Source: Streptomyces malaysiense (GTDB lineage Bacteria > Actinomycetota > Actinomycetes > Streptomycetales > Streptomycetaceae). From it: a stretch of 64,000 bases of DNA. Numbering within the stretch: the first letter of the stretch is position 1; each line of letters starts with the position of its first letter. The DNA is taken from positions 31,043 to 95,042 of the forward strand of contig NZ_LBDA02000086.1 in assembly GCF_000980885.2 (NCBI RefSeq). The letters run 5' to 3'. The notes under the pieces were generated by a model that had not been told where the DNA came from, did not search any database, and saw only the letters and a program-made list of their open reading frames with translations. The translations under genes and the position numbers were made by a program. Below, piece by piece: positions 41,761-50,415 of this stretch.

Positions 41761-42600
41761 TCAGGAACGCTTTCTCGGCTTCCCGCGCTTCGCCGCCGGC
41801 TTGGCCCCGCCCGCGCGGGCCCGCCCGCCCCGGGCGCCCGAGGACTTGGCACCCCCGGGCTGCTGCCGGGCACCGGACTGTCCGGCGCCCCGGGACTTCC
41901 TGTCGCCCTGGGACTTGCCCGCCGGCTTGGCCCCCGGCGTGGCCGTACGACCCCCCGCCGTACCGCCGTCCGCCGGGCGCCCCGCCGCCCCGCGTCCCCG
42001 GGTGCTGTTGACCGTGCGGCCGCGGACGATGCCGATGAACTCCTCGACCAGGTCGGTGGTGGCCGCCTCCGGCCAGGACAGGGCGACGCCGGACCGGGGC
42101 GCGTCGGTGACCGGGCGGTAGGTGAGGTCGCGGCGGTGGTGGAGGCGGGCGAGCGACTGCGGGACGACGAGGAGGCCGACGTTCGCCGCGACCAGCTCGA
42201 TGGCGTCCTGGGTCGTCGCGGGCCGCTCGAACGCGGCCTCGCCGGGCGGCCGGTCCCAGTCGAACACGTCGTCCAGGGGGTGGAAGAGCACCTCGTCGGC
42301 GAGATCCTCCAGGGTCACCTCGTCGGCGGCCGTGATCACGTGGTCCTTGGGCACGACGACCACGCTGGTCTCGGTGTAGAGCGGGATCGCGCTGAAGTGG
42401 TCGCGGTCGACGGGCAGCCGCAGGAGGCCCGCGTCGGCCTCGCCCGCGCGCATCAGCTCCGGCGCCTTCGCGGCGGGGACCTGGATGAGGGTGAGCGGGA
42501 TGTCGGGCAGGCGTTCGTGCCAGACCTTCACCCATTTGGCGGGCGTCACTCCGGGGACGTACGCGAGCCGGAACGACGGTGATTCCTCCGAGCCTGTCAC
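41761..42600 (-). CDS. LysR-type substrate-binding domain protein without HTH, with basic tail
   Basis: A 279-residue protein. Residues 1-190 are the effector-binding half of a LysR regulator (SFRLAYVPGVTPAKWVKVWH, AGEADAGLLRLPVDRDHFSA, ETSVVVVPKDHVITAADEVT, ELVAANVGLLVVPQSLARL), but the N-terminal winged helix is missing. Residues 190-279 are Gly/Ala/Lys/Arg/Ser-rich and very basic (GAKPAGKSQGDRKSRGAGQS, AAKRGKPRKRS), similar in composition to histone-like tails. The tail could bind DNA non-specifically; this is inference. The start is GTG 42600. It is divergent from DUF5997, a pairing I recall from other Streptomyces. Confidence 0.8.
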   Translation of the reverse strand: MTGSEESPSFRLAYVPGVTPAKWVKVWHERLPDIPLTLIQVPAAKAPELMRAGEADAGLLRLPVDRDHFSAIPLYTETSVVVVPKDHVITAADEVTLEDLADEVLFHPLDDVFDWDRPPGEAAFERPATTQDAIELVAANVGLLVVPQSLARLHHRRDLTYRPVTDAPRSGVALSWPEAATTDLVEEFIGIVRGRTVNSTRGRGAAGRPADGGTAGGRTATPGAKPAGKSQGDRKSRGAGQSGARQQPGGAKSSGARGGRARAGGAKPAAKRGKPRKRS

Positions 42601-42711
42601 CAGGCCAGGTTACCGGCCACGGGCGCCGCCCACGGTCACCGGCCGGCTCCCCCGCGTCCGCCGCCCGGTTCGTGGTCGGCTCCCGCACGCACGGCCGATA
42701 CCCTTGTCCTC

Positions 42712-43116
42712 ATGAAGTCGCAGCAGAGCACCCAGACGATGAAGCCCGCGACCGCGGCGAAGAAGCTGGGTGTGTACCTCCCCGCCACCCCCGCCTCCTT
42801 CCAGGAGGGTGTGGTCTCGCGTGCCGAGCTCAACGAGCTCCAGGCCGACCCGCCCCAGTGGCTGCGCGAGCTGCGTCTCAACGGTCCGCACCCGCGTCCG
42901 GTGGTCGCCTCGAAGCTCGGCGTGTCCATCGCCGGTCTGGCGCGCGGCGGCGTCACCGAGGCGCTGACCACGGAGCAGATCGAGGCGCTCAAGCAGGAGC
43001 GGCCCGAGTGGCTCCGGAAGGAGCAGGCCACCCAGGTCGAGGTCCGCAAGGAAGCGGTGCGGATCAAGAACCTGAAGCAGCAGAAGGAGTCGGCCGAGGA
43101 CTCCTCCCGGAGCTGA
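42712..43116 (+). CDS. DUF5997 family protein
   Basis: A 134-residue soluble protein that I recognise as DUF5997, unknown function. Visible parts are PATAAKKLGVYLPATPASFQ, LNELQADPPQWLRELRLNGP, PRPVVASKLGVSIAGLARGG (which looks like a helix-turn-helix), and a charged C-terminal helix (VEVRKEAVRIKNLKQQKESA). The HTH-like part suggests nucleic-acid contact, an inference. ATG 42712 is followed by Gln-rich MKSQQSTQTMK. It is divergent from the LysR-domain protein. Confidence 0.8.
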   Translation: MKSQQSTQTMKPATAAKKLGVYLPATPASFQEGVVSRAELNELQADPPQWLRELRLNGPHPRPVVASKLGVSIAGLARGGVTEALTTEQIEALKQERPEWLRKEQATQVEVRKEAVRIKNLKQQKESAEDSSRS

Positions 43117-43146
43117 TCGCCCGCCTCCCCGCAGCCTTCCCCACAG

Positions 43147-43169
43147 CGCCCTCCGTCCTCCGGAGGGCG
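43147..43169 (+). terminator. Terminator after DUF5997
   Basis: CGCCCTCCG - TCCTC - CGGAGGGCG, perfect 9-bp arms followed by TTGT, 31 bp after the DUF5997 stop and just before the DUF4132 operon. Confidence 0.7.
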
Positions 43170-43228
43170 TTGTCAGTGGTCGCCCCTAGAGTTCCCGTCA
43201 CTTGATCACTGCGGTGCGGGAGGCACGT

Positions 43229-44083
43229 ATGGGGTGGGTGTCGGCCGGTGACTACGAGGTCGCCCTCGACGGCGCGAAGGTGGTGTGCCGCAACGCGTCC
43301 GGGCGGTTGCTGAAGTCGGTGCCGCCGAAGATCGCGGACGATCCCGCGGTCGTCGGTCTGAAGCAGCTCGTCGAGTGGCTGGAGCGGCACGAGTCGCGGT
43401 GCCTGGCCGACGCCGAGCGGTGGATGGTCCGCTCGCTGCCGGTACCACCGGCCCTCCTCACCGGCGTATGGCCGGACCCCGCCTGGCAGTCGGCGCTGCG
43501 CGACCTCGTGGTCACCGGCGCGGACGGAGCGGTCGCCGGATTCCTGCGCGACGCCGACCCCGAGCGCGGCCTCGGCCTCGTGGACCTGGACGGCGACACC
43601 GTCCGCATCTCCCCCGACCTGGTACGCATCCCGCACCCCGTACTCCTCGAAGACCTCGAGGAGCTGCGGGAGTTCGCGGTGGAACTGGGCGTCGAGCAGC
43701 GCGCCCGGCAGCTGTTCCGCGAGGTCTGGCACCGCCCGGCCGCCCTCGACGCCAACGCGACCCAGATCGAGGAGTACGCCGGCGGCGTCTTCAAGGAGCT
43801 GCGCTTCCTGCACGGCCGGACCGCCCAGCTCGGCTACCGCGCGCGGGGTGGCTACGCGGTGTGCTCCGTGGTGGAGGACGGCCGCACCGTCGAGGCCCGC
43901 GTCTGGATCGGTGACCACGAGGGCTACGCGCGGACCGAGACCGGCCCGCTGGCCTGGTCCGAGCCGGGCGGCCGGGTGCTGAGGCTCGACCAGGTCGGGC
44001 CGGTGGCCTGGTCGGAGGGCATGCGCATGGCGGCGGCGCTGTACGCGGGGCGGGACATCGAGGACGAGGAGCGGGCCGCATGA
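43229..44083 (+). CDS. DUF4132 domain protein, first gene of the MoxR/VWA/SWIM operon
   Basis: A 284-residue protein matching the DUF4132 core: ALRDLVVTGADGAVAGFLRD, DGDTVRISPDLVRIPHPVLL, ELGVEQRARQLFREVWHRPA, and RARGGYAVCSVVEDGRTVEA. In E. coli the domain is the C-terminal part of the much longer YehI/MolR proteins; here it is stand-alone. The function is unknown. ATG 43229 (MGWVSAGDYEVALDGAKVV) has GGGAGG 5 nt upstream and beats the TTG at 43202. Its stop overlaps the next ATG by 4 nt (ATGA at 44080-44083), so it is coupled to the giant gene. Confidence 0.8.
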   Translation: MGWVSAGDYEVALDGAKVVCRNASGRLLKSVPPKIADDPAVVGLKQLVEWLERHESRCLADAERWMVRSLPVPPALLTGVWPDPAWQSALRDLVVTGADGAVAGFLRDADPERGLGLVDLDGDTVRISPDLVRIPHPVLLEDLEELREFAVELGVEQRARQLFREVWHRPAALDANATQIEEYAGGVFKELRFLHGRTAQLGYRARGGYAVCSVVEDGRTVEARVWIGDHEGYARTETGPLAWSEPGGRVLRLDQVGPVAWSEGMRMAAALYAGRDIEDEERAA

Positions 44084-47000
44084 CGTACGACGAGAACACG
44101 GTCACCGCGCTGCTGGACGCCGGTGCCGTGCTGCCGCCGGGGAGCACGGCCCGCGAGAACGCCGACGGTCTGACCCTGCGCGCCTATACGCATCCCGCGC
44201 TGGACGGCCGCCGGGTGGTCCGGCTGGTGCCGGACACGCTGGGCGAGGCCGAGGACCTGGCGCTGGAGTTCCTGGGCCTGGCCCGGGAGCCCGGGTCGCC
44301 CGTGGTCGGGCAGGTGCGCCGGGAGACACTGGGCTTCCCGGCCTGGCCGCTGGTCCACGACCCGGCGAACGGACACCACGCGCTCGCCCTGGTGAAGGAC
44401 GTCGAGCGGCTCGCCCGGCAGGCCAAGTCCCGTCCGGGCACCGCCAAGGAGGGCTTCGAGGCGCTGGGCGAGCGGCTGGGGCGGGCGGTGCCGCACTTCC
44501 TTCCGACGTTCTACGAGCAGGCCGCGCGGGTCTTCCTGGAACACGAGAACACCACGTACGCGGCGGCGTTCTTCGGCCGGGCGCGCGAGGCCGAGCGGGT
44601 GCACGCGCTGGCGGTGGACGAGGAGCGGCGGCGCGCGGTGTTCCTGGAGTTCGCCTTCGCCGGGGCCCTGACCGTCAAGGCCCTCAAGGAGTACGTGAAG
44701 GATCTCGCCGCGCGGCTCGAACCGGCCGTGGCCTGGGCGCAGTTCCGGCAGCTGACGGTGGAGCGCTGCGCGGCCGGGATGCCGCCCTACGCGTCGCTGC
44801 CGCAGGACGCGCGCGGGCTGATCAGGGCGGCGGGCCTGGACCGGGTGACGGAGGAGTGCGGTCTGCTCGCCGACCTGATCGCGTCCCCGGCCGCGGTGCG
44901 GGCGCCCCGGTCCTTCTGGACGGCCTACCGCGCGGTGCTGCCGGTCCTCGCCGAGCGCGTGCCCGAGACCCGCACGCGGCTGCTGGAGATCATGCCGGCC
45001 GGGCTCGGCCGGGACGTGGCGGACGACGGGTTCTGGCTCGCGCTGCTCGCGGAGACGGGGGCCGAGCGGCTGCTGACCGAGCCGTCGGAGGCCGCGGCGC
45101 ACGGGGTCGATCCGGCGGACTGGCTGGGCCGTTGGGCGTCCTTCCGCAAGCACGGCGGGTCGTACTCCCCGCGCTCGCCGGAGACGCTCGCGCTGGTCGG
45201 GCGGATGACCCCGGGGCTGGTCGCCGCCGGGCGGCCGGTGGCCCTGTTCGCGGGCGGCCGGCATGCGGGCGCCGACCTCGACCTGCTCGACCTGTGTCTC
45301 ACCGAGGGCATCGCGCTCACGGTGCCGGACAGCGGCGAGCGGATGTTCCTGCCGCTGGCCGGCTGGCTGACGGACACCCGTGAGGGCGCGCGCGACCTGG
45401 CCGCGGTGGCGGCCGACCCGCGGCTGCGCCGGCTGCTGCACACGGCCCTGGGCCCGGTGGGTGGCCATACGCGAGCCACGGAGATGCTGCGGGCGGTCGC
45501 CGGGCACCCGGTCCTCTCCGAGGTGCTGCGGGAGTGGCTGGACGAGGCGGCCGACGCCTTCACGGACGCGGTGGGCCTGCCCGGCGCCGCCGAGGCGCTG
45601 AGCCGGCTGCACGCCTTCCGGGCGGTCGCCCCCGAGGTCAGCCCCGAGGCGGTGGCCCGGATCGCCGCCCACCCGGCGGCGCCGCTGCTCGCGCGCACGC
45701 TGCGCGCCGGCATCCTGGACGAGCTGGGCTGGCCCGCCCTGGAGGAGGCGCTGGCCGTGCTGGACGCGCAGCCCCGCGCCCAGGGACCCGGCCATCGGCA
45801 CACCGACTCGATCGCCGTGTACGAGGCATGGCCGGCGCTGATCGTCGCGCGCGGCCACCGGGCGCTCGTGGTCGGGCCGCGCGAGGTGCTCCTGGACCAC
45901 GAACTGCGCCTGCCGCACGACCCGGACCGCCGGCAGCAACCCCGATTCCGGTACGCGGACGGCGAGTTGCTCGTCATGTGGCGGCAGGGCAGCAAGCAGT
46001 ACGGCTACTGGTCGTCCCGGCCGGCCGACGTGTTCGAGCTCGGCGGCGAGCAGCTGCCCTCCTGGTGGAACCCGAACGAGACGGTCGTCCCCTCCCTCCC
46101 GCTGCCCGACGGCGGCCGGGCGAGCGGCGGCAAGGCGCTGCACGCCGGGGACACGGTCCTGCCGCCGGCGCGGAGCCTCCTCGGTGACGGCAGCACCTTG
46201 TGGCGCCGGGGCAGGGACGGCCTGCGCACGGTGTGGCTGGAGTACGACCCGGCCACCGGGACGCACGGCCGTGCCTCCCTGCCCGCCCTGCTGCGCGCGG
46301 GCATCCGCGAGGACGCCGAGCTGCTGCCGGAGCGCTGCGAGGTGCTGCCGCTGCGACCCGGCCTGGAGGACAGCCCGTTCGGGACCGACGGGACGGTGCT
46401 CGGGCACTGGGTGCGCACGGAGGGCGAGGGCGACGCCAGGCTGCGGACGGCGGGTACGCCGGACGGGCGGACCGTGTCCGTGCCGGCGACCGCCGGCCGG
46501 CCGGGCGGTGTCCCGGTGGGCGCGCTGCGGCTGCCGGGCGGCGCCGAGCCGGTCGTCGTGGAGCGGTACCGCGGCATCGGGCTGATGACCCCGGGCGGCG
46601 ACGGCTTCGGCCCCGGTGAGCTGGGGCGCGTCTCGCCCCAGGCTCCGGGCGGGGAGTTCGCCGCGGGCACCCCGTTCGTGCCCCCGCTGCCCTTCTGGCA
46701 CGCCCTGCGCCCGCGCGACGTGCGGGGTTCGGCCGTGCTGCGCGCCCTGACCGACGAACTGGCCGGCGAGATGCTGCGCTCGGCCACCGAGGCACTGGCC
46801 GAACGACAGGAGGCGCTGTCCCACGCCGGGGACGACGAGCAGGCCAGGGCCGCCGTGCCGAGCGCGGACCGGTTCGTCCGGCGAACCGTGGCCCGGGTCC
46901 TGCCGGGGCTGACCGACGCGCGGCTGCTCACCGGCGTCGCCGCGCTGGTCAGGTCGGCGCTGCGCGTGGCGGACTCGGCGACCGCGTTCGCCTTTCCCCC

Positions 47001-49074
47001 GCCGGAGCGGCCCCGGCTGCCGCGCAACCGGACCGAGGGCATGTTCGCCGACCACCACCCGGCACACGGCGACGACCACAGCGTGTACGCGGCCGTCTCC
47101 GGCCTCGGCCCCCTCCAGGGCTGGTGGCAGCGCGAGATGTGGAGCGCGCTGCGCCAGATCCGCTCGGTGAACCATGTGCTGTCCGGCCGGCCGGCCGACG
47201 GCACGCCGCTGCCCGACCGGGAGCGGCTCGGCGCCCTCACGGACGGCTGGCAGAGCGAGGAGTTCACCGTCCCGGGCATCGGCATGGTGTGGCCCCAGGT
47301 GCTGGGCCGGCTGCGCGCGCTGGCCTACCGGGCCGCGTCGCCCGCCCTGACCGAGGCCCGGCGGGAGCCGCTGCTCCTGCTGTTCGAAGCCCTCACCGAG
47401 GGGCCGCTCGCCGGAGCCGGCGCCACTGTGCGCCGGATGGTCCTCGGCGAACCGCACGACAAGCAGCGGCGCGTCGGCCAGGTGCTGCGCCGCGCCGGGC
47501 GCACGGTGGTGATCCTCGGCTGCGAGAACGTCGACACCCAGCGGGGCCGCGTCAACTGGCTGGCGCTGGACCACGACCCGAGCGGCGCGTTCGGCGCCGT
47601 CGCCCACTTCACGCTGGACCGGGAGGCGCGGTACGACCCGGCGATCGGCGCCGAGGACCTGGCCGCGCTGACCCGCCTGGTCCGCGAGAAGGGCGCCGCG
47701 CCCTGGTCGGCCGGGGCGCCCGAGGCACTGGTCGCGGCGAGCGGCGGCGGCCTCGGCCCCGCCCAGGCCACCGTCCTGCTCGCCGGGCAGCCGCAGGGCA
47801 TCGAGGCCGAGGGCCTGGCCGTGATCGGGCTCAAGCCCAGGCAGTGCGAGTTCGGCGACGCCCTGCTGCAGGGCCTCGACGCGGCGGCGCGCACGGCGCT
47901 GCTCGGGGCGCTGCTGCCCGGCGACCCGGCCGACCTGTGGGCGACCGGTCCGGACACGGAGGCCGCGGGCCGGGTGTGGGCCGAGCGGCTCGGCTCGCTG
48001 GTCCGCGTGCCCGAGGACGTCAGGAGGGAGCTGGCCGGGCTCCCCGCCGGACGGGCGGAGGATGTGCTCAACCCGTCCCGCACCCCGTGGCTGAGCCGCA
48101 CCACGGTCCTGCGGCCGGACAAGGACGGCAGCCTCGTCCCCGAGGACCCCGCCGCGGTGCCGTCCGGACGCGATCTGGTGAACGCCGTCGACGGGCTCGC
48201 CTCCCTCGCCTACGGCCTGCCTCACGGCCACCCGCTGCGCGCGTCCCTCCCGGCCGGGCTCGCCGCCGTACGCCGCCGGCTGACCGACCCAGGGCTGATA
48301 CTCGGCCTCGGCGTGGAACGGACGGAGAAGGGCGCCCCGACCGCGGCCGAGCTGCGCAAGGCGTACGGGATGCCCGCGGCCGGTGGCGCCGACGCGCACG
48401 GACTGACCCGGCTGGGCGAGGCGATCGTGCTGCGTCCCTGGTACCGGGACGTGGAGACGGTCCTGATCCGGCCGGCCGGGCTCGACGGACCCGACGACGC
48501 CGTGTTCGGGCTGCTGGCGGGGCTGGTCGGACCGCACCAGGGGCGGCCGCTGCACGCCGTACGCACGCTGCTCGGCGAGGAGTTGGACCGCGCGGTCGGT
48601 GCCGGGGGCGCTCCGGGGTACGCGCAGGACCCGACGGTCAGTGTGCCCGCGCTGGTCGCCGAGGTGGCCGGGACGCACGGGCTGGGCGAGGACGCGGCCG
48701 CGCTCTACCTCCAGCTGCTCGCCCTGCCCGACCCGACGGACCGCAACCGCGCCCGCTGGACCGGCTGGCGGCCGGCCCGGCTGAAGAAGGCCCGCGCCGA
48801 ACTGGCCGCGACGGACCTGGTGGTCGAGGCCAGACGCCCGCGCGCCGGACGGACGTTGTTCCTGCCCTGCGGCTGGCGCGACCTGAGTTCCCCGGCGCTG
48901 CCGGTGGAGACCTGGAAGGAGTCCCTGTACCCGGTGCCCCCGCGCCGGCCCGCGGTACCGCTGCTTCCGGTGCCCGAGCTGTTCGCCCGGGCGTGGCAGC
49001 GCGTCCGGGCGGGCGACCCACCGGCCTACGAGGAGCTGCGGACGCGAGCGACCCGGAAGAGGAGGCGCCGGTGA
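44080..49074 (+). CDS. Giant (1664 aa) protein of unknown function in the MoxR/VWA/SWIM operon
   Basis: A 1664-residue soluble-looking protein I cannot assign to a named family. It has no signal peptide or strong membrane helix. The N-terminal ~450 residues look helical and repeat-like (many Leu/Ala/Glu helices). A middle part (about 580-880) is beta-rich (GHRALVVGPREVLLDHELRL, RYADGELLVMWRQGSKQYGY, ELGGEQLPSWWNPNETVV) and propeller-like. A C-terminal part includes GRTVVILGCENVDTQRGRVN, ARWTGWRPARLKKARAELAA and FLPCGWRDLSSPALPVETWK, ending in a basic TRKRRRR. It overlaps the DUF4132 gene by 4 nt and precedes the MoxR gene by 166 bp. By size and place it may be the scaffold or target of the chaperone machinery; that is inference. 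Confidence 0.75.
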   Translation: MTYDENTVTALLDAGAVLPPGSTARENADGLTLRAYTHPALDGRRVVRLVPDTLGEAEDLALEFLGLAREPGSPVVGQVRRETLGFPAWPLVHDPANGHHALALVKDVERLARQAKSRPGTAKEGFEALGERLGRAVPHFLPTFYEQAARVFLEHENTTYAAAFFGRAREAERVHALAVDEERRRAVFLEFAFAGALTVKALKEYVKDLAARLEPAVAWAQFRQLTVERCAAGMPPYASLPQDARGLIRAAGLDRVTEECGLLADLIASPAAVRAPRSFWTAYRAVLPVLAERVPETRTRLLEIMPAGLGRDVADDGFWLALLAETGAERLLTEPSEAAAHGVDPADWLGRWASFRKHGGSYSPRSPETLALVGRMTPGLVAAGRPVALFAGGRHAGADLDLLDLCLTEGIALTVPDSGERMFLPLAGWLTDTREGARDLAAVAADPRLRRLLHTALGPVGGHTRATEMLRAVAGHPVLSEVLREWLDEAADAFTDAVGLPGAAEALSRLHAFRAVAPEVSPEAVARIAAHPAAPLLARTLRAGILDELGWPALEEALAVLDAQPRAQGPGHRHTDSIAVYEAWPALIVARGHRALVVGPREVLLDHELRLPHDPDRRQQPRFRYADGELLVMWRQGSKQYGYWSSRPADVFELGGEQLPSWWNPNETVVPSLPLPDGGRASGGKALHAGDTVLPPARSLLGDGSTLWRRGRDGLRTVWLEYDPATGTHGRASLPALLRAGIREDAELLPERCEVLPLRPGLEDSPFGTDGTVLGHWVRTEGEGDARLRTAGTPDGRTVSVPATAGRPGGVPVGALRLPGGAEPVVVERYRGIGLMTPGGDGFGPGELGRVSPQAPGGEFAAGTPFVPPLPFWHALRPRDVRGSAVLRALTDELAGEMLRSATEALAERQEALSHAGDDEQARAAVPSADRFVRRTVARVLPGLTDARLLTGVAALVRSALRVADSATAFAFPPPERPRLPRNRTEGMFADHHPAHGDDHSVYAAVSGLGPLQGWWQREMWSALRQIRSVNHVLSGRPADGTPLPDRERLGALTDGWQSEEFTVPGIGMVWPQVLGRLRALAYRAASPALTEARREPLLLLFEALTEGPLAGAGATVRRMVLGEPHDKQRRVGQVLRRAGRTVVILGCENVDTQRGRVNWLALDHDPSGAFGAVAHFTLDREARYDPAIGAEDLAALTRLVREKGAAPWSAGAPEALVAASGGGLGPAQATVLLAGQPQGIEAEGLAVIGLKPRQCEFGDALLQGLDAAARTALLGALLPGDPADLWATGPDTEAAGRVWAERLGSLVRVPEDVRRELAGLPAGRAEDVLNPSRTPWLSRTTVLRPDKDGSLVPEDPAAVPSGRDLVNAVDGLASLAYGLPHGHPLRASLPAGLAAVRRRLTDPGLILGLGVERTEKGAPTAAELRKAYGMPAAGGADAHGLTRLGEAIVLRPWYRDVETVLIRPAGLDGPDDAVFGLLAGLVGPHQGRPLHAVRTLLGEELDRAVGAGGAPGYAQDPTVSVPALVAEVAGTHGLGEDAAALYLQLLALPDPTDRNRARWTGWRPARLKKARAELAATDLVVEARRPRAGRTLFLPCGWRDLSSPALPVETWKESLYPVPPRRPAVPLLPVPELFARAWQRVRAGDPPAYEELRTRATRKRRRR

Positions 49075-49240
49075 GGAGCTGGGGCGGGACCGCGGCCGGG
49101 GGGTTCTCCGGCCACGCCGCCTCCGATCCGGGGCGCGGGCGGACCCGCCCCGGCTCCGTCCGTACCGCCCGGCGTCCGCCTTCCTCCCCCCACGCCTCCG
49201 CTCCCCGGCCCACCCGAACCCCCTCGAAGGACTCCCTCCG

Positions 49241-50410
49241 ATGACCACCGTCCTCGTCCCCGACGCCACTCGACAGATCGTCCCGCCGGAGGACCGGTAC
49301 GCCGCCGAACTGGCGTTCCTCGCGGCCTACGACGCCGGTCCGCGGCCGCCCGCCTGGCGGCTCACGCCCCGGGCCGTGGTCACCTTCGTGATGGGCAGCG
49401 GCGGGCAGGCACTGCGTCTGCCCGAGGACGCCGCGGTACCGGACGGCGTGCCCCGGCGGCTGGAGATCGGCGGCAAGTTCGTCGGCGACCGCGCGCTGGT
49501 GGAGCGCTGTGTCGTCACGCTCGCCGGGGAGCGGGGCCTGCTGCTCGTCGGCGAGCCCGGCACGGCCAAGTCCATGCTGTCGGAACTGCTGTCCGCCGCC
49601 GTGTGCGGGACCAGCGGGCTGGTCGTGCAGGGCACCGCGGGTACGACGGAGGACCAGCTGAAGTACGGCTGGAACTACGCCCTGTTGCTCGCGCAGGGCC
49701 CCAGCAGGACCGCGCTGGTGCCGTCACCGGTGCTCACCGCGATGGGCCGGGGCGCACTCGCCCGTGTCGAGGAGGTCACCCGGTGCCTGCCCGAAGTGCA
49801 GGACGCCCTGGTGTCGTTGCTCTCGGAGCGGCGCATCGCGATCCCCGAACTGGCGGGCGGTGAGGACGCGTTGGCCCACGCGGCGCCCGGCTTCAACCTC
49901 ATCGCCACCGCCAACCTGCGGGACAAGGGCGTCTCCGAGATGTCGGCCGCCCTCAAGCGCCGCTTCAACTTCGAGACGGTCGGTCCCATCGCGGACCTCG
50001 ACGCCGAGACCGCGCTGGTCCGCGGCCAGGCACGGGCGGCGGTGGAGCGGGCGGGCGCGCCGTTCCAGGTCGACGACGCGGTCCTGGAGGCTCTGGTCAC
50101 CGTGTTCCGCGACCTCAGGGAGGGGCGCTCGGCGGAGGGCTGGGAGGTGGAGCGGCCGTCCACGGTGATGAGCACGGCGGAGGCCGTCTCCGTCGCGGGC
50201 GCGCTGGGGCTGGCCGCCGCGTACTTCCCTGGCGACCGTGACGTCCTCGGCCTGCTGCCGGGCCATCTGCTCGGTGTCGTGCGCAAGGACGATCCGGCGG
50301 ACGCGGCACGGCTGCGCGGCTACTGGGACGGCCCGGTCCGGCGCCGCGCCGAACAGGGCTCCGCCACCTGGCGCACCCTGTGGGACCTGCGCACCGTCCT
50401 GGAGGGCTGA
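49241..50410 (+). CDS. MoxR-type AAA+ ATPase (YehL-like)
   Basis: A 389-residue MoxR-family AAA+ ATPase. Walker A is LLLVGEPGTAKSMLSELLSA (about 103-110). The Walker B segment reads GALARVEEVTRCLPEVQDAL (about 174), i.e. Glu-Glu where the usual sequence is Asp-Glu. Sensor 1 is NLIATANLRDKGVSEMSAAL, then KRRFNFETV with the arginine finger region. A C-terminal lid (SVAGALGLAAAYFPGDRDVL) follows. MoxR ATPases remodel or insert cofactors into partner proteins together with VWA-domain proteins; such a protein is encoded next. ATG 49241 is used. Confidence 0.9.
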   Translation: MTTVLVPDATRQIVPPEDRYAAELAFLAAYDAGPRPPAWRLTPRAVVTFVMGSGGQALRLPEDAAVPDGVPRRLEIGGKFVGDRALVERCVVTLAGERGLLLVGEPGTAKSMLSELLSAAVCGTSGLVVQGTAGTTEDQLKYGWNYALLLAQGPSRTALVPSPVLTAMGRGALARVEEVTRCLPEVQDALVSLLSERRIAIPELAGGEDALAHAAPGFNLIATANLRDKGVSEMSAALKRRFNFETVGPIADLDAETALVRGQARAAVERAGAPFQVDDAVLEALVTVFRDLREGRSAEGWEVERPSTVMSTAEAVSVAGALGLAAAYFPGDRDVLGLLPGHLLGVVRKDDPADAARLRGYWDGPVRRRAEQGSATWRTLWDLRTVLEG

Positions 50411-50415
50411 GGACG

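Noticed and set aside
43924..49269. 1781-codon minus-strand open frame opposite the giant gene
   Set aside because: It is Arg/Gly/Pro/His-rich with no family resemblance and mirrors the codon structure of the real plus-strand gene: a typical high-GC shadow.
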